Shown: positions 25,795 through 35,735, numbered from the stretch's first letter. The stretch: DNA of 64,000 nt from Methylophilus rhizosphaerae (GCF_900100975.1 NZ_FNFX01000004.1:186001-250000), one strand, 5' to 3'. Notes: generated by a model from the letters alone, not told the origin. Program-made: numbers and translations.

Positions 25795-28032
25795 CTAATT
25801 CAGCGCCAGGGTTTCATCCATGACTTTAGGCGTGATGAAAATCAGCAGCTCGGTTTTATCTTCCTGCTTGGTATTGCGTTTAAAGGCGTATCCCACCACC
25901 GGTAAGTCGCCGAAGAATGGTACTTTATCCGTGCCCTTGCGCGAGACCTGTTCATAAATACCGCCAAGCACCACGGTTTCACCGTTGCCCACCAGCACTT
26001 GTGTCTGTACATTCTGTGTATTGATAGCCACGCCGCCAGACGTCTCTTCACCTTTGGTATCTTTACGCACATCCAGGTCCATAATGATCTTCTGGTCAGG
26101 CGTAATTTGCGGCGTTACCTCCAGGCTCAACTCGGCTTTTTTGAAACTCACGGCGGTCGCGCCGCTACTGGTCGCGGTCTGGTAGGGAATTTCCACGCCC
26201 TGCGCAATACGTGCTTTTTGCTGGTTGGCGGTGGTCACCCGCGGACTGGAAATGACTTTACCGCGTGAATCTGCTTCCAGTGCGGACAGCTCCAGGTTCA
26301 GCAGCATGTTCGCAGATAATTTCAGCAAACTCAGCGCAATACCGCCATACGCATTGGTCACTGGCAGGTTAGACATTAAATCCGGCTGGCCATCAGAGCT
26401 GGTCAGTGTACTGCCACCCGTGCTGGCAGTCTGGATACTACCGTTATGCGTGCCCTGGGTGGCAACACCGGTGGATGAAATTTCCGTGAACCGGTTACCC
26501 AGCGAGCCACTCACGGTCAGGTTGGTATTGCTGCCGGGCGTGCCTGTCTGCGTAATGCCAAACCGTGCGCCCAGCGCTTTGGAGAATGTGTTGGAAGCAA
26601 TCACCATGCGTGATTCAATCATCACCTGCTTCACCGCCACATCGACTTTGTTGATAATGGTCTGGATTTCTTCCAGTTTGCGCGGCGTATCCTGTACAAA
26701 AATGGTATTGGTGCGCGCATCAAATGTGACACTGCCACGTGGTGACAGAATACGGTTCAGGCGACCTGAGGCTGACCCCATGGAGCCGCCCATGGAAGCA
26801 CCCGACATCGAGGAGCCTCCGGCCGTACTGGTCCCGCCACCCAGCAGCATATTCCTGAAATCCGCCGCTTTCTGGTACTTCAGGGAAAACACTTCCGTGC
26901 GCAGGCTTTCCAGTGTTTCGCGCTCGGCCTCTGCCGTCAGTTGCGCTTTTTCCTTGGCCGCAAATTCCTCGGCAGGTGCTACTGAAATAACACTGCCGTT
27001 CACGCGCATATCCAGCCCCTTGCTTTGCATAATCACATCCAGCGCCTGATCCCAGGGCACATCTTTCAGGCCTATGGTCACGCTGCCCGCAACTGAATCA
27101 CTGACCACGATATTTTTACCAGTGAAGTCAGCAATCACTTTCAATACATCCCTGACATCAACACGCTGGAAATTCAGGGAGAGTTTTTCGCCTGCGTAGC
27201 CTTGCTTGGAGCCCTGGATCAGTTTATTCGGATCCTTTACCAATGGGCGGATATCGACGACCAGTTTACGGTCGGTCTGGTAAGCCGACTGCTCCCAGTC
27301 ACCCTGCGGCTCAATCACCAGTTGTGCCTGGTGGTTATGGTTCAGCGCATCCACATACATCACCGGCGTATTGAAGTTGATGACATTCAGGCGGCGTTGC
27401 AACGATTCCGGCAGGTCAGTATTCGTAAAATCCACTACCACGGTTTTGCCTGCATTGCGTACATTGACACCCACATGGCTGTCGGACAACTCCACCAGAA
27501 TACGCCCTTCGCCATTCTTGCCACGCACAAAATCAATGTTGCGGATGCGGTGTGCTGCCTCGACCGCGGGCTCCGAGAAGCGCTTGGCCGCGGCGACAGG
27601 GGCTGCCGGTTCGCTACCTTCCTGCGCCAGCGCAATCATCAAGGTTTGTGCCTGTAGCTGCAATTGATGTTGTACGGGTTTGGTCAGGTTCAACACCAGC
27701 CGGCTACGGTCACTGGCCTGTGCCACCTGGATGGATTTCAGTGCACCCTGGTTGACGGCAATGACACTCTTGCCCGTTGCATTGCTGGTGCGAGGAATAT
27801 CGAACACAATGCGTGGCGGGTTAGACAGCGTAAAACTGGCCGGGGCCGCAGGCAACGGTTGTGTCATTTTCAATTGTACATTCAACCGGCCACCCGGCAA
27901 CGTGGTCACATCCACAGCCTGCAACTGGTTGGTGGCAGCGGGCATTTCTGCCGCGCCTGCCCAGCATTGCACAGCCATCGCCATTGAAAATAATGCTACC
28001 CTGGCAGCAAAAAAGGTCAGTTTTTTCATCAT
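25795..28032 (-). CDS. pilQ: Type IV pilus secretin PilQ
   Basis: A 745-residue outer-membrane secretin. A signal peptide (MMKKLTFFAARVALFSMAMAVQCWAGAAE) precedes two AMIN domains, an STN/N0 domain (LSLNFQRVDVRDVLKVIADFTGKNIVVSD), secretin N1 (FSLKYQKAADFRNML) and the C-terminal secretin core (VISSPRVTTANQQKARIAQGVEIPYQT, VPFFGDLPVVGYAFK). A Gly/Ser/Met-rich loop sits in the middle. The start is the ATG at 28032, which overlaps the pilP stop as ATGA; the open frame upstream to 28074 is inside pilP. It forms the channel through which the type IV pilus exits. Confidence 0.96.
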   Translation of the reverse strand: MMKKLTFFAARVALFSMAMAVQCWAGAAEMPAATNQLQAVDVTTLPGGRLNVQLKMTQPLPAAPASFTLSNPPRIVFDIPRTSNATGKSVIAVNQGALKSIQVAQASDRSRLVLNLTKPVQHQLQLQAQTLMIALAQEGSEPAAPVAAAKRFSEPAVEAAHRIRNIDFVRGKNGEGRILVELSDSHVGVNVRNAGKTVVVDFTNTDLPESLQRRLNVINFNTPVMYVDALNHNHQAQLVIEPQGDWEQSAYQTDRKLVVDIRPLVKDPNKLIQGSKQGYAGEKLSLNFQRVDVRDVLKVIADFTGKNIVVSDSVAGSVTIGLKDVPWDQALDVIMQSKGLDMRVNGSVISVAPAEEFAAKEKAQLTAEAERETLESLRTEVFSLKYQKAADFRNMLLGGGTSTAGGSSMSGASMGGSMGSASGRLNRILSPRGSVTFDARTNTIFVQDTPRKLEEIQTIINKVDVAVKQVMIESRMVIASNTFSKALGARFGITQTGTPGSNTNLTVSGSLGNRFTEISSTGVATQGTHNGSIQTASTGGSTLTSSDGQPDLMSNLPVTNAYGGIALSLLKLSANMLLNLELSALEADSRGKVISSPRVTTANQQKARIAQGVEIPYQTATSSGATAVSFKKAELSLEVTPQITPDQKIIMDLDVRKDTKGEETSGGVAINTQNVQTQVLVGNGETVVLGGIYEQVSRKGTDKVPFFGDLPVVGYAFKRNTKQEDKTELLIFITPKVMDETLALN

Positions 28033-28559
28033 TGATGTTCCTGCAATTCCAATGTCGTCATCTGCTCGGACCACTCACCCGTAATCGGGTCCTGAATGGT
28101 TTCCTTGATTTTTAATTCATATTTCGCGGTTTGCCGGTTTTCTGCCAGCGCGGTGATCTGTCCCAGCTTTTCGCCCATGTAATTCCCCGGCTTCACCTGG
28201 TAGACCAGGCTATCCGGCGTCTGGATGGTGGCAAATACCTTATTCTGTTTACTCATCACCCCGACAAAGCTGAGGCTTTCCAACGGATAGGCTTCCAGTG
28301 GCTCTTTGTGGCGGTTGAGGTCTGGCTGGAAAGTGTTTTGCACCGTCGCCTTGCGCGGGACGAACGGGTCGTGCAAGGTGCCATCGGTGTTGTACTGCCT
28401 GGGCGAAAACCCTTGCACCTGCGGCAGGGGTTCAATCGGCGGCACGGCAGTCTGGCTGGTCTCGTCCATAAACTGCGTCAAATCATCCTGCTGCGCGCTG
28501 CCACAGGCTGCCAGCAACAGCGCCAAACATATCGTGACCGGGTGCTTGAATCGCATCAT
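28029..28559 (-). CDS. pilP: Type IV pilus lipoprotein PilP
   Basis: A 176-residue lipoprotein. The lipobox is LLLAACGS (Cys20). The beta-domain begins near YPLESLSFVGVMSKQNKVFATIQTPDSLVYQVKPGNYMG, the usual PilP core that touches the N-terminal domain of PilQ. It lies in the canonical pilMNOPQ order with 4-bp overlaps on both sides. Confidence 0.94.
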   Translation of the reverse strand: MMRFKHPVTICLALLLAACGSAQQDDLTQFMDETSQTAVPPIEPLPQVQGFSPRQYNTDGTLHDPFVPRKATVQNTFQPDLNRHKEPLEAYPLESLSFVGVMSKQNKVFATIQTPDSLVYQVKPGNYMGEKLGQITALAENRQTAKYELKIKETIQDPITGEWSEQMTTLELQEHQ

Positions 28560-29206
28560 TTCTTCTTACCTGCCTTGGCATTTTCCTGTGCTTTGCGCGC
28601 CGCGACTTCTTCGGCATCCAGGTAGCGATAGGTTTTCGCGACCGCTTCCATCACCAGCAAATCTTTATGCGGCTGCTTCTCTTCTTTGGCCATGGGCTGG
28701 ATCTGCAAGTTATGCAAGGTCACAATGCGTGACAGTTTGGCCACTTCAGTCACAAAGGCACCCAGTTGGTGGTAATGTCCCAACACCTTGATATTGATGG
28801 GTTTTTCGGCGTAAAAATCGGCAAACACTTCCGGTTGCGGCACAAAGCCCTCAAACGACAAACCCTGGCTTAAACCAGCCTGGTTAATATCGGTCAGCAA
28901 ACCATCCATTTCGGATTTATCCGGCAATTGCTTGAGCAAGGTACCGAAGGTGTGCTGAATCTCGGTCACCTGTTGCTCATAGGCTTTCTTCTTGATCGCC
29001 TGGATTTTTTTAACCAGGTATTCATCACGCAAGCCCTGCTCTTTTTCCTTTTCCAGGTGCAGCGCTTTTAAATTGGGATTCAACAGCAGCATATAGCCCA
29101 CCACCAGCAACACCACCGCCAGCATGCCCAGCAATACCACTTTCACCGGCAGTGGCAAGTTGCCGGCATTTTTTAAATCAATATTGTTAAAATCGGAAAG
29201 TTGCAT
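28556..29206 (-). CDS. pilO: Type IV pilus inner-membrane protein PilO
   Basis: A 216-residue bitopic protein. A membrane helix (VVLLGMLAVVLLVVGYMLLL, about 24-43) is followed by a coiled coil and a ferredoxin-like periplasmic domain (GLSQGLSFEGFVPQPEVFADFYAEKPI). The C-terminus is lysine-rich (ENAKAGKKK). It pairs with PilN to form the alignment complex, and its gene starts 8 bp after pilN. Confidence 0.94.
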   Translation of the reverse strand: MQLSDFNNIDLKNAGNLPLPVKVVLLGMLAVVLLVVGYMLLLNPNLKALHLEKEKEQGLRDEYLVKKIQAIKKKAYEQQVTEIQHTFGTLLKQLPDKSEMDGLLTDINQAGLSQGLSFEGFVPQPEVFADFYAEKPINIKVLGHYHQLGAFVTEVAKLSRIVTLHNLQIQPMAKEEKQPHKDLLVMEAVAKTYRYLDAEEVAARKAQENAKAGKKK

Positions 29207-29214
29207 GGCGCGAA

Positions 29215-29814
29215 TTATCCTTTTGGCGAGGCTGGGCTCTGCTTGCCCTTGTCCTGGTTCTCCACCGCAGGCTCCTGCTTGAGCGAAACCTTGAGGACAA
29301 ACTCGTACTGTTTCTGTTCCTGCTGATTGCTGGTCGCCCGAATTTCAACCAGGTTGGGGCTATGCATGAAAGAGGATTCGCTCAAGTTGTGCACCAGTGT
29401 TGCAATCCTGGCGTTGGTGTCAGCCGCGCCTTTGATTTCGATTTCATCGCCCAGCTGCTTGATACTTTTCAGGGTCACACCTTCCGGTAGTTGCCGGGCC
29501 AGCTCATCCAGAATCTGCACCGCCTGGTTACGGTCGCTTTGCAGGCCTTCCACAATTTGTTTACGCTCGAGCACATGCTGGATCTGCTCTTTCAGGCTGC
29601 CGATCACGGCAATTTCCTCGTCCAGGCGAACCATTTCATCCTGCAGGCGCTGATTGCGCGCTTGCTGCGCTTCGATCTGTGCCTTGATATAGCTCCAGCT
29701 CACGAACAATATCGCTGCCACCGCAATGGCGACCAGCGAAGCCATCAGGCCAAATTCGCGCTGGCGCTCGGCACGGCGAAGCTGGCGATGCGGTAACAGG
29801 TTGACCTTAATCAT
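29215..29814 (-). CDS. pilN: Type IV pilus inner-membrane protein PilN
   Basis: A 199-residue protein beginning IKVNLLPHRQLRRAERQREF, the INLLP motif that docks onto PilM. A membrane helix (LVAIAVAAILFVSWSYI, about 27-43), a coiled coil and the periplasmic domain (LPEGVTLKSIKQLGDEIEIKGAADTNARIATLVHNL) follow. It overlaps pilM by 4 bp. Confidence 0.95.
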   Translation of the reverse strand: MIKVNLLPHRQLRRAERQREFGLMASLVAIAVAAILFVSWSYIKAQIEAQQARNQRLQDEMVRLDEEIAVIGSLKEQIQHVLERKQIVEGLQSDRNQAVQILDELARQLPEGVTLKSIKQLGDEIEIKGAADTNARIATLVHNLSESSFMHSPNLVEIRATSNQQEQKQYEFVLKVSLKQEPAVENQDKGKQSPASPKG

Positions 29815-30884
29815 GCCTCTACTCCGCGCAATGCCAGGCCACAGGCAATCATCAGTGCCGGCGCATCGGTCTCCAGCTGGGAAGCCTTGATTTTATTCAC
29901 CAGCGACATGCCCTGGAACGGGTTAGCCACCAGCGTATGGATGCCGGTTTTTTCCGCAATCAGGGCAGCCAGCCCGTCGGTGGCGGCTACCCCGCCAGCC
30001 AGTAACACATGATCCACTTTGTTGTATTGGGTGGAGCTGATAAAGAAAGATACGGCACGCGCCGCTTCACTCGCCAGGTTCTGCAGAAATGGCTGCAAGA
30101 CTTCCTGCTCATACGACTCAGGCAGGCCTCCCTGGCGCTTGGCAATCTCGCTTTCTTCGGGGGAAAGCCCGAACCGGCGCTGGATTTCCTGCGATAACAT
30201 GGCTCCACCAAAAGCCTGTTCGCGCGCATAAATGGAGTGCGTGCCGACCATCACGTTAATATGGGTGACATAGGCCCCAATATCGAGAATCATGGTGACC
30301 GTTTTTTTGCTGTGGTCGGGTAATTGCCGGAGGATCTGGCGGTAAGCCGTTTCCGTGGCATACGCATCCACATCCACAATGCTCACTTTCAAGCCTGCCT
30401 CTTCCGCCACCGCGACCCGGTCATCAATTTTTTCTTTTTTGGCCGCGACAATCAGCACTTCGACCTCGTCGTCTGCCTTACCGATGGGCCCCAGCACCTG
30501 GAAATCCAGGTTCATTTCATCCAGCGGGAAGGGAATATACTGGTGTGCTTCGGATTCAACTTGCAGTTCCATATCCTCATCGCGCATGCCGGCCGGCATG
30601 ATAACGCGCTTTGAAATCACGGCTGATGCAGGCAAGGCCAGCACCACCTGCCGTGCGCGTGACCCCAGCAATCGCCAGGTCGAACGCATGGTGTCTGCCA
30701 CCTGGGCCAGGTCGCTGATGTTGCCATCGCTGATCACCCCTTTGGGCAAAGCGACGCTGGCATAGCCATCCAGCCGGAACTGGTGCTTGCCAATCGCCGA
30801 AAGCTCCACCATTTTGATAGCGGTTGCACTGACATCCACCCCGATAAAACTGGTTTTTTTTCGTTGTAAAAAGCCCAGATTCAA
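29811..30884 (-). CDS. pilM: Type IV pilus actin-like protein PilM
   Basis: A 357-residue actin-like ATP-binding protein on the cytoplasmic side of the pilus base. It has the phosphate-1 segment FIGVDVSATAIKMVEL, SIVDVDAYATETAYR, phosphate-2 MILDIGAYVTHINVM, and the adenosine motif LLAGGVAATDGLAALIAEKTG. The start is a TTG at 30884 preceded by AAGGGA. It is the first gene of the pil operon and lies directly behind a sigma-54-type promoter. Confidence 0.96.
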   Translation of the reverse strand: MNLGFLQRKKTSFIGVDVSATAIKMVELSAIGKHQFRLDGYASVALPKGVISDGNISDLAQVADTMRSTWRLLGSRARQVVLALPASAVISKRVIMPAGMRDEDMELQVESEAHQYIPFPLDEMNLDFQVLGPIGKADDEVEVLIVAAKKEKIDDRVAVAEEAGLKVSIVDVDAYATETAYRQILRQLPDHSKKTVTMILDIGAYVTHINVMVGTHSIYAREQAFGGAMLSQEIQRRFGLSPEESEIAKRQGGLPESYEQEVLQPFLQNLASEAARAVSFFISSTQYNKVDHVLLAGGVAATDGLAALIAEKTGIHTLVANPFQGMSLVNKIKASQLETDAPALMIACGLALRGVEA

Positions 30885-30926
30885 CTGACTTTCCCTTTAG
30901 AGTTATTTAAATTCTCGCAAAGGCAT

Positions 30927-30947
30927 GCATCAACCGTGCCAACCCTT
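30927..30947 (-). promoter_or_regulatory. Sigma-54 promoter of the pilMNOPQ operon
   Basis: On the minus strand TTGGCACGGTTGATGC has the conserved GG (30940-30939) and GC (30928-30927) separated by 10 bases. Only one base departs from the TTGC of the -12 box. Transcription should start near 30915, about 31 bases before pilM. The full 21-bp block recurs exactly at 51880-51900. Confidence 0.8.
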
Positions 30948-31078
30948 GTATTTTTAACTGCAAAACCCGTCTTCCTGCCTGGTTTGCAGCCAGACAGACG
31001 CTGATTATTTGCATGATTCCACAATTAACTGCCGATGAATCAGCAAAAAAAGATTACAATTCAGGGGTAATTCTCACG

Positions 31079-33520
31079 ATGGCAACACGAGTCATGAATT
31101 CAAAACACTGGTTACAGTCTCTTCTTTTTGTTTCCCTTATCGGCAGTTTGATCGTTGCAGCACTCCTGGTGCTGGTGATCAGTATCCTGTATCCCTCGCT
31201 GCCTTCACTGGAAGCGTTAACGGATTACCGCCCGAAATTACCCTTGCGGATTTATGATGCGGAAAGCAACCTGATTGGCGAGTTCGGTCAGGAGCGCCGT
31301 GCTTTCGTGCCGATTGAGCAGATCCCCAAGGTGATGAAAGACGCCATCCTGGCCATTGAGGACCGGCGCTTTTACCAGCACCACGGTATCGATACCACCG
31401 GTATCCTGCGTGCCATCCGCAACAACGTGACCGGGCGCGGCCATGAAGGCGCCAGTACCATCACCATGCAGGTGGCCAAGAACTTCTTCAGCGGCCCTAA
31501 TGCGCCGCGTAATATCTGGACCAAGATCAAAGAGGCCATGCTGGCGATCAAGATCGAGAACGCCATCAGCAAGGATAAAATCCTTGAGCTCTACCTGAAC
31601 CAGATTTACCTGGGTGAACGTGCGTATGGCTTTGCAGCGGCCTCCAGAACCTATTTTGATAAAGACCTGCGGCAGATCAACCTGGCAGAAGCCGCTATCC
31701 TGGCCGGCCTGCCCAAAGCCCCCAGCAAATACGACCCGTACTTGCATCCGGACTACGCAGTCACCCGCCAGCATGAAGTGCTGCGCGACATGCATCGCTA
31801 CGGCATGATTTCGCAAAGCGAATTCCAGGAAGCCATGCAAACACCCCTGAAATTCCAGTCTTCCAAACGCATGGTACAGGCGCTGGGTGCTGAATATGTG
31901 GCTGAAATTGTGCGGACCACCCTCTACAAACGCTATGGCGAACAAGTGTATAGCAGCGGCCTCAAGGTCTATACCACCATACACAAACAGCACCAGGAAG
32001 CGGCGAATACGGCCATGATCCAGGGCATTATCAATTTCGAGCTGCGGCATGGGTTCCGCGGGCCGGAAAAAGTGATTTCCTTGCCAGCGGGTCAGGTAAC
32101 GCCTGACGCCGCGCGTGATTTACTGCGTGATTTTGTCACTTACAACCAGTTTGTGCCCGCTTTGGTCACCAAGGTGGAACCCAATCTGCTCACTTTGGTC
32201 ACCAGCCGTGGCACGGTGCTCAAATTACAGGACAAGGCGCTGTTACTGGTGAAAAACCATATGCCACCGGCCAAGCGTACATCCACCACGCTGACTCCCG
32301 GCGCAGTGATCCGTGTATACCAGCAACATGACCAATGGATGGTGGTCCAGTTACCGCAGGTCGAGAGCGGATTTATCGCACTTAACCCGGAAACCGGCCA
32401 GGTCAATGCGTTGATTGGCGGGTTCAGTTTCCTGCGTAACAAATATAACCATGTGACCCAGGGGCATCGCCAGCCAGGCTCAAGCTTCAAGCCATTCATT
32501 TATTCTGCTGCACTGGAAAAAGGCTATTCACCAGCCAGTGTGTTTGAAGATGCGCCTCTCAGTTTTTCCTCAAGCGATACCGGCAGTAACAGCAACTGGG
32601 CGCCGCGCAACTATGATGAGAAATATGCAGGCCCCATGCGTTTGCGTGAAGCGCTGGCACAATCCAAAAACACCATTTCCATCCGCTTGATGAACGCCAT
32701 TGGCGCGCGTTATGCCCAGGACTACCTGCGCAAGTTCGGTTTTGATCCCAAGGATCACCCGGCCTACCTCTCCACGGCGCTGGGTGCAGGCTCAACCACT
32801 TCCTGGCAGTTGGCGGCGGCCTATGCAAGCTTTGCCAACAGTGGTTACCGCGTCTACCCCTATCTGATTGAGAAAATTGTAGACAGCCGCGGCAAGGTCA
32901 TCATGGCCGCAGAGCCGGGCAAGCACATCTCCAAGGAGCGCGTGATTGACCAGCGCAACGCCTTTATCATCACCACCATGCTGCAGGATGTGGTGCGTGA
33001 CGGGACAGCCCGCGCTGCACTGTCACTGCGCCGCCCGGATATCGCCGGTAAAACCGGTACCACCAACGACCAGTTTGACGCCTGGTTTGCCGGCTACTAC
33101 CCGAAAGAAGTCGCCGTGGCCTGGATGGGCTATGATAATCCGCATAACCTGGGACGCGGGGAAACCGGTGGCCGTGCCGCCTTGCCAATCTGGATCAAAT
33201 ATATGCAGGAAACGCTGAAAGGCGTACCGGTTTATCAGTACAAAGTGCCAGATGGCGTGCTACAACTGAAAGTGGACGCTTACACTGGTGCCCAGATTCA
33301 GGAAGATGATGAAGGCATTTACGAGTACTTCTATGAAGAGCATTTGCCGGAGTCCAAACCTGAAAACCTGCCCGGTTTGTTTGACCCGAGCGAACAACCG
33401 CCCGAGCAGGATGAGCCTTCCTTCCTGGAGCGTTTGATCGGGGACCATGCAGCCAACGGCAATGAGGACAAGAAACAGCTTCCGGCTAACCCGGCAGCAA
33501 AACTATTAAGCCCAAATTAA
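31079..33520 (+). CDS. mrcA: Penicillin-binding protein 1A (class A, bifunctional)
   Basis: An 813-residue peptidoglycan synthase. A membrane anchor (LQSLLFVSLIGSLIVAALLVLVISIL) is followed by the glycosyltransferase 51 domain with EDRRFYQHHGID and GASTITMQVAKNFF, and an OB-like linker. The transpeptidase domain has GSSFKPFIY (SxxK), SKN and KTGTTNDQFDAWF. The C-terminal tail is acidic and proline-rich. The open frame reaches back to 31013, but MATRVMNSKHW at 31079 (or 31094) fits the family better. It is divergent from pilM, an arrangement also seen in other proteobacteria. Confidence 0.95.
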   Translation: MATRVMNSKHWLQSLLFVSLIGSLIVAALLVLVISILYPSLPSLEALTDYRPKLPLRIYDAESNLIGEFGQERRAFVPIEQIPKVMKDAILAIEDRRFYQHHGIDTTGILRAIRNNVTGRGHEGASTITMQVAKNFFSGPNAPRNIWTKIKEAMLAIKIENAISKDKILELYLNQIYLGERAYGFAAASRTYFDKDLRQINLAEAAILAGLPKAPSKYDPYLHPDYAVTRQHEVLRDMHRYGMISQSEFQEAMQTPLKFQSSKRMVQALGAEYVAEIVRTTLYKRYGEQVYSSGLKVYTTIHKQHQEAANTAMIQGIINFELRHGFRGPEKVISLPAGQVTPDAARDLLRDFVTYNQFVPALVTKVEPNLLTLVTSRGTVLKLQDKALLLVKNHMPPAKRTSTTLTPGAVIRVYQQHDQWMVVQLPQVESGFIALNPETGQVNALIGGFSFLRNKYNHVTQGHRQPGSSFKPFIYSAALEKGYSPASVFEDAPLSFSSSDTGSNSNWAPRNYDEKYAGPMRLREALAQSKNTISIRLMNAIGARYAQDYLRKFGFDPKDHPAYLSTALGAGSTTSWQLAAAYASFANSGYRVYPYLIEKIVDSRGKVIMAAEPGKHISKERVIDQRNAFIITTMLQDVVRDGTARAALSLRRPDIAGKTGTTNDQFDAWFAGYYPKEVAVAWMGYDNPHNLGRGETGGRAALPIWIKYMQETLKGVPVYQYKVPDGVLQLKVDAYTGAQIQEDDEGIYEYFYEEHLPESKPENLPGLFDPSEQPPEQDEPSFLERLIGDHAANGNEDKKQLPANPAAKLLSPN

Positions 33521-33538
33521 TCGCGTGTGTAAAACGGT

Positions 33539-34183
33539 ATGTTTGACGATTTTTCGAGTGACCTGCGCCAAGAAATAGCGCAATCGGCCGCCCGCCTGAT
33601 GTTTGAAGAGGGCATTAGTGACTATGCGCGCGCCAAGCGCAAAGCTGTCAAATTACTGGGTATCCAGCAGGATGCGCCCTTGCCCACCAATGCCGAGATT
33701 GATATGGCCTTGCGTGAATACCACGCCCTGTATGCCGACGAAACCGATGCCGCACACCTGCTGGACCTGCGCCAGGCAGCCTTGCATACCATGCAGTTAT
33801 TAAAAAAATTCAACCCGCACCTGACGGGTTCTGTCATGGATGGCACCGCAGGCCCTTATGCCGACACCGAAATACATGTGTTTGCCGAAAGCGCCAAGGA
33901 GCTGGAAATATTTTTGCTCAACCAGAATATTCCTTACCATGCGGATGAGCAGCAGTACCGTATGTCAGACCGCCCTGGCAAGCAAAAACATGAACTGGTA
34001 CGCAAGCGTGTGCCTGTGGTACGGGTGGAAACGCGTTTTGGCACACAGCGCATCAGTATTTTTGAGGCTGATGATATTCGTGCGGCTCCACGCAAAAGCG
34101 GGGAAAAGGCTGGCATACACCGCATGGGCCTGCCGCAACTCAGCGAACTGTTAAGCGCGCAACAATCCCCAGGGCAGGAATAG
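33539..34183 (+). CDS. Conserved hypothetical protein, nucleotidyltransferase-like
   Basis: A 214-residue protein starting 18 bp after the PBP1A gene and probably co-transcribed with it. The segment HLTGSVMDGTAGPYADTEIHVFAESAKELEIFLLNQ (about 97-132) resembles the GS...D.D signature of the nucleotidyltransferase fold, with the catalytic aspartates partly altered (ADTEIH). The N-terminal half is helical. Homologues in betaproteobacteria are carried as hypothetical proteins. No substrate can be proposed. Confidence 0.6.
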   Translation: MFDDFSSDLRQEIAQSAARLMFEEGISDYARAKRKAVKLLGIQQDAPLPTNAEIDMALREYHALYADETDAAHLLDLRQAALHTMQLLKKFNPHLTGSVMDGTAGPYADTEIHVFAESAKELEIFLLNQNIPYHADEQQYRMSDRPGKQKHELVRKRVPVVRVETRFGTQRISIFEADDIRAAPRKSGEKAGIHRMGLPQLSELLSAQQSPGQE

Positions 34184-34296
34184 ACCCGCTCTTCATTTAC
34201 TGCATGCTGTCCCCGGTAATGCTTATCACACTCTCCTCGCAGCATTTTTACGAGCTGCCACTGATTCATCATTCGGTCCCATAATCCCGGCGGGCA

Positions 34297-34327
34297 ATAA
34301 AAAACGGCTCAGAAGAGCCGTTTTTTA
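34297..34327. terminator. Bidirectional terminator between the hypothetical gene and amtB
   Basis: AAAACGGCTC-agaa-GAGCCGTTTT followed by further T residues; A-rich on the other side, so it serves both convergent units. Confidence 0.88.
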
Positions 34328-34343
34328 TCATGCACTGAAGTGT

Positions 34344-35735
34344 TTACATGGTATAAGCACGTTCGCCATGCTCTGTCGTATCCAGGCCTTCGCGCTCGTA
34401 TTCTTCACTCACACGCAGGCCGATCACGGCATCTACAATTTTGTACAGAATCACACTTACGATACCGGTCCAGATCAGTGTCACCACCACAGCGATGATT
34501 TGTACGGTCACCTGGTCACCCATGGACACCCCTTCGGCGTATCCAACACCACCCAGGCCGGGCGACATCAGGATACCGGTGCCGACTGCGCCCCAGATAC
34601 CCGCCAGGCCGTGTACACCAAAGACATCCAGGGAATCATCATAGCCCAGTGCCGCTTTCAGTTTGGTCACACCCCACAGGCTGACCAAGCTGGCAGTGAA
34701 GCCAAGGATGATGGAGCCCATCGGGCCGATGAAGCCACAAGCCGGGGTAATTGCCACCAGGCCGGCGACTGCACCAGATGCCGCACCCAGCATACTGGGC
34801 TTGCCGCGGAACAACCATTCAGCAAAGATCCAGCCCAGCACAGCTGCCGCAGTGGCCAGTTGTGTGTTAACCAGCACCATGCCAGCGGTAGCATCAGCCG
34901 CCAGTTCGCTGCCTACGTTGAAACCGAACCAGCCCACCCACAGCAGGGCAGCACCGACCATCGTCATGACCAGGTTATGCGGAGGCATGGCCTCTTTACC
35001 GTAACCGATACGCTTGCCCAGCATGATCGCGCCAATCAGCGCTGCCACACCGGCATTGATATGCACAACGGTACCACCGGCGAAGTCTTTGGCACCCAGT
35101 TCTGCCAGGTAGCCGCCACCCCATACCATATGGGCGATTGGGATATAAGCAAACGTGACCCATAGCGCGGTGAACAGCAGCACGGCGGAGAACTTCATAC
35201 GCTCGGCAAACCCACCGACAATCAGGGCAGGTGTCAGTGCAGCAAAGATCATCTGGAATGTCAGGAAGACATATTCAGGAATGGTGCCAGACAGGCTTTC
35301 AGTCGTAATGCCGGAAAGAAATGCCTTGCTCAAGCCACCGATAATCATATTGCCTTCGCTGAATGCCAGGCTGTAGCCATAGGCCGCCCACAATACGGAG
35401 ATAAGTGAGAACACGACAAACACTTGCATCAATACTGACAGCATGTTTTTCTGACGGACCAGGCCACCGTAGAACAATGCCAGGCCAGGAATCGTCATCA
35501 AGATCACCAGCACAGTGGCGATAATCATAAATGCAGTGTTGCCTACATCCAGAGTCGCAGGTGCTTCAGCGGCGGCAGCTTCTGCCGGTGCCGCTTCGGC
35601 AGCCGGTGCAGCCTCGGGTGCGGCAGTTTGTTCAATTGTCACAGTTTCCGTCACAGTCTCTTCAGCATACGTGACAGGCGTGGCAGCCAACCCCATCAGG
35701 GCAACCAGCGATAATACAGAAAGAATTTTCTTCAT
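34344..35735 (-). CDS. amtB: Ammonium transporter AmtB
   Basis: A 463-residue ammonium channel. A signal peptide (MKKILSVLSLVALMGLAATPVTYAEE) is followed by an Ala/Glu-rich stretch and eleven membrane helices. Recognisable parts are MTIPGLALFYGGLVRQKNMLS, the DFAGGTVVHINAGVAALIGA segment with the first pore histidine, and ALGYDDSLDVFGVHGLAGIWGAVGTG with the second. The cytoplasmic C-terminus ends YEREGLDTTEHGERAYTM, the tail that receives the T-loop of GlnK. It is the last gene of a nitrogen operon, 15 bp after glnK. Confidence 0.96.
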   Translation of the reverse strand: MKKILSVLSLVALMGLAATPVTYAEETVTETVTIEQTAAPEAAPAAEAAPAEAAAAEAPATLDVGNTAFMIIATVLVILMTIPGLALFYGGLVRQKNMLSVLMQVFVVFSLISVLWAAYGYSLAFSEGNMIIGGLSKAFLSGITTESLSGTIPEYVFLTFQMIFAALTPALIVGGFAERMKFSAVLLFTALWVTFAYIPIAHMVWGGGYLAELGAKDFAGGTVVHINAGVAALIGAIMLGKRIGYGKEAMPPHNLVMTMVGAALLWVGWFGFNVGSELAADATAGMVLVNTQLATAAAVLGWIFAEWLFRGKPSMLGAASGAVAGLVAITPACGFIGPMGSIILGFTASLVSLWGVTKLKAALGYDDSLDVFGVHGLAGIWGAVGTGILMSPGLGGVGYAEGVSMGDQVTVQIIAVVVTLIWTGIVSVILYKIVDAVIGLRVSEEYEREGLDTTEHGERAYTM

